Both the position numbers and the translations under genes were made by a program. The notes under the pieces are model-generated. The model had not been told where the DNA came from. It did no database searches and saw only the letters and a list, made by a program, of their open reading frames with translations. From an uncultured Collinsella sp. (lineage in GTDB: Bacteria > Actinomycetota > Coriobacteriia > Coriobacteriales > Coriobacteriaceae), in the NCBI GenBank assembly GCA_900541175.1, contig UQIT01000009.1, forward strand, positions 5,022 through 69,021: a stretch of DNA of 64,000 bases. The letters are read 5' to 3'. Below are positions 63,878 to 64,000 of the stretch, piece by piece; within the stretch, counting starts at the first letter, position 1; the number at the start of each line of letters is the position of its first letter.

Positions 63878-63943
63878 TCCCTTTTTTGCAGATTTGGACT
63901 ATGGGAACGTCGATGTTTCGGCAACGCCAGCGAGCGCCGCCCA

Positions 63944-64000
63944 GGGCGAACAAGTTGGCATGAAAAAGGCAAGGCATAGACCTTCTGGTCATGCCTTGCC
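63944..64000. repeat. Second copy of the 9.2-kb palindromic element (cut by window edge)
   Basis: GGCGAACAAGTTGGCATGAA, then a stem GGCAAGGCAT closed by GACC/GGTC and ATGCCTTGCC. Core loop and flank are the same as at 9204-9250 but the stem differs with matching changes on both sides. Confidence 0.75.

Noticed and set aside
63786..63992. 68-codon reverse frame containing GFIWANV
   Set aside because: Repeat-derived for the same reason and lacks an RBS.

Overview
The window is a GC-rich bacterial chromosome segment with tightly packed genes, strong GGAGG-type ribosome binding sites and many short overlaps between consecutive genes. The gene content suggests the class Coriobacteriia (Actinomycetota), most likely Collinsella or a close relative: a RecJ exonuclease fused to a RecQ-like helicase, a one-chain PurL, an LAxTG-type surface protein, rubrerythrin and a lactate dehydrogenase/ETF set of an anaerobe, and many intergenic palindromes. 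This assignment is inference; no rRNA or tRNA gene is present to confirm it.

1-9.3 kb: a reverse-strand stress/repair cluster (MBL hydrolase, Rel, RecJ-helicase fusion), a bile-acid-symporter-family transporter, then a CutC / GalT-like pair. 9.3-14.6 kb: a complete branched-chain amino acid ABC operon (livKHMGF) with the decayed remnant of a second livK upstream. 14.7-24 kb: homoserine dehydrogenase, an SDR oxidoreductase, a cation/proton antiporter, purL and an EamA transporter, with a striking array of four palindromes at an exact 62-bp period at 17.2-17.4 kb. 24-32.2 kb: diguanylate cyclase, KdgT permease, AzlCD exporter, HD hydrolase, and a lactate dehydrogenase-EtfB-EtfA operon that looks electron-bifurcating.

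32.5-35.8 kb: a five-gene operon of small membrane-anchored and secreted proteins, one with an LAQTG sorting signal, which I cannot assign to a known system. 36.7-42.3 kb: a TerB-domain protein, a BrxD-like ATPase and an Lhr-like helicase, probably a genome-defence or DNA-processing module. 42.3-55 kb: RNA-modification genes (Elp3, a Trm9-like methyltransferase, TrmB), an XRE/DUF4097 envelope pair, a Ski2-like helicase, a DUF2130 coiled-coil protein, a phosphoesterase, a HIRAN protein and two very small genes. 55.5-64 kb: an aldehyde/alcohol dehydrogenase operon, rubrerythrin, an orphan nuclease-like gene, and the vitamin B6 module (a PdxR-type regulator divergent from pdxST).

The most unusual non-coding feature is a 123-bp element with terminal inverted repeats, present three times in the same orientation (49012, 59046, 60466). 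Its ends carry stop codons in all three frames and supply the stop codon of two genes, and two copies bracket the nuclease-like gene as a cassette. Other repeat families occur at 9.1-9.3, 39.8, 53.9 and 63.7-64 kb.
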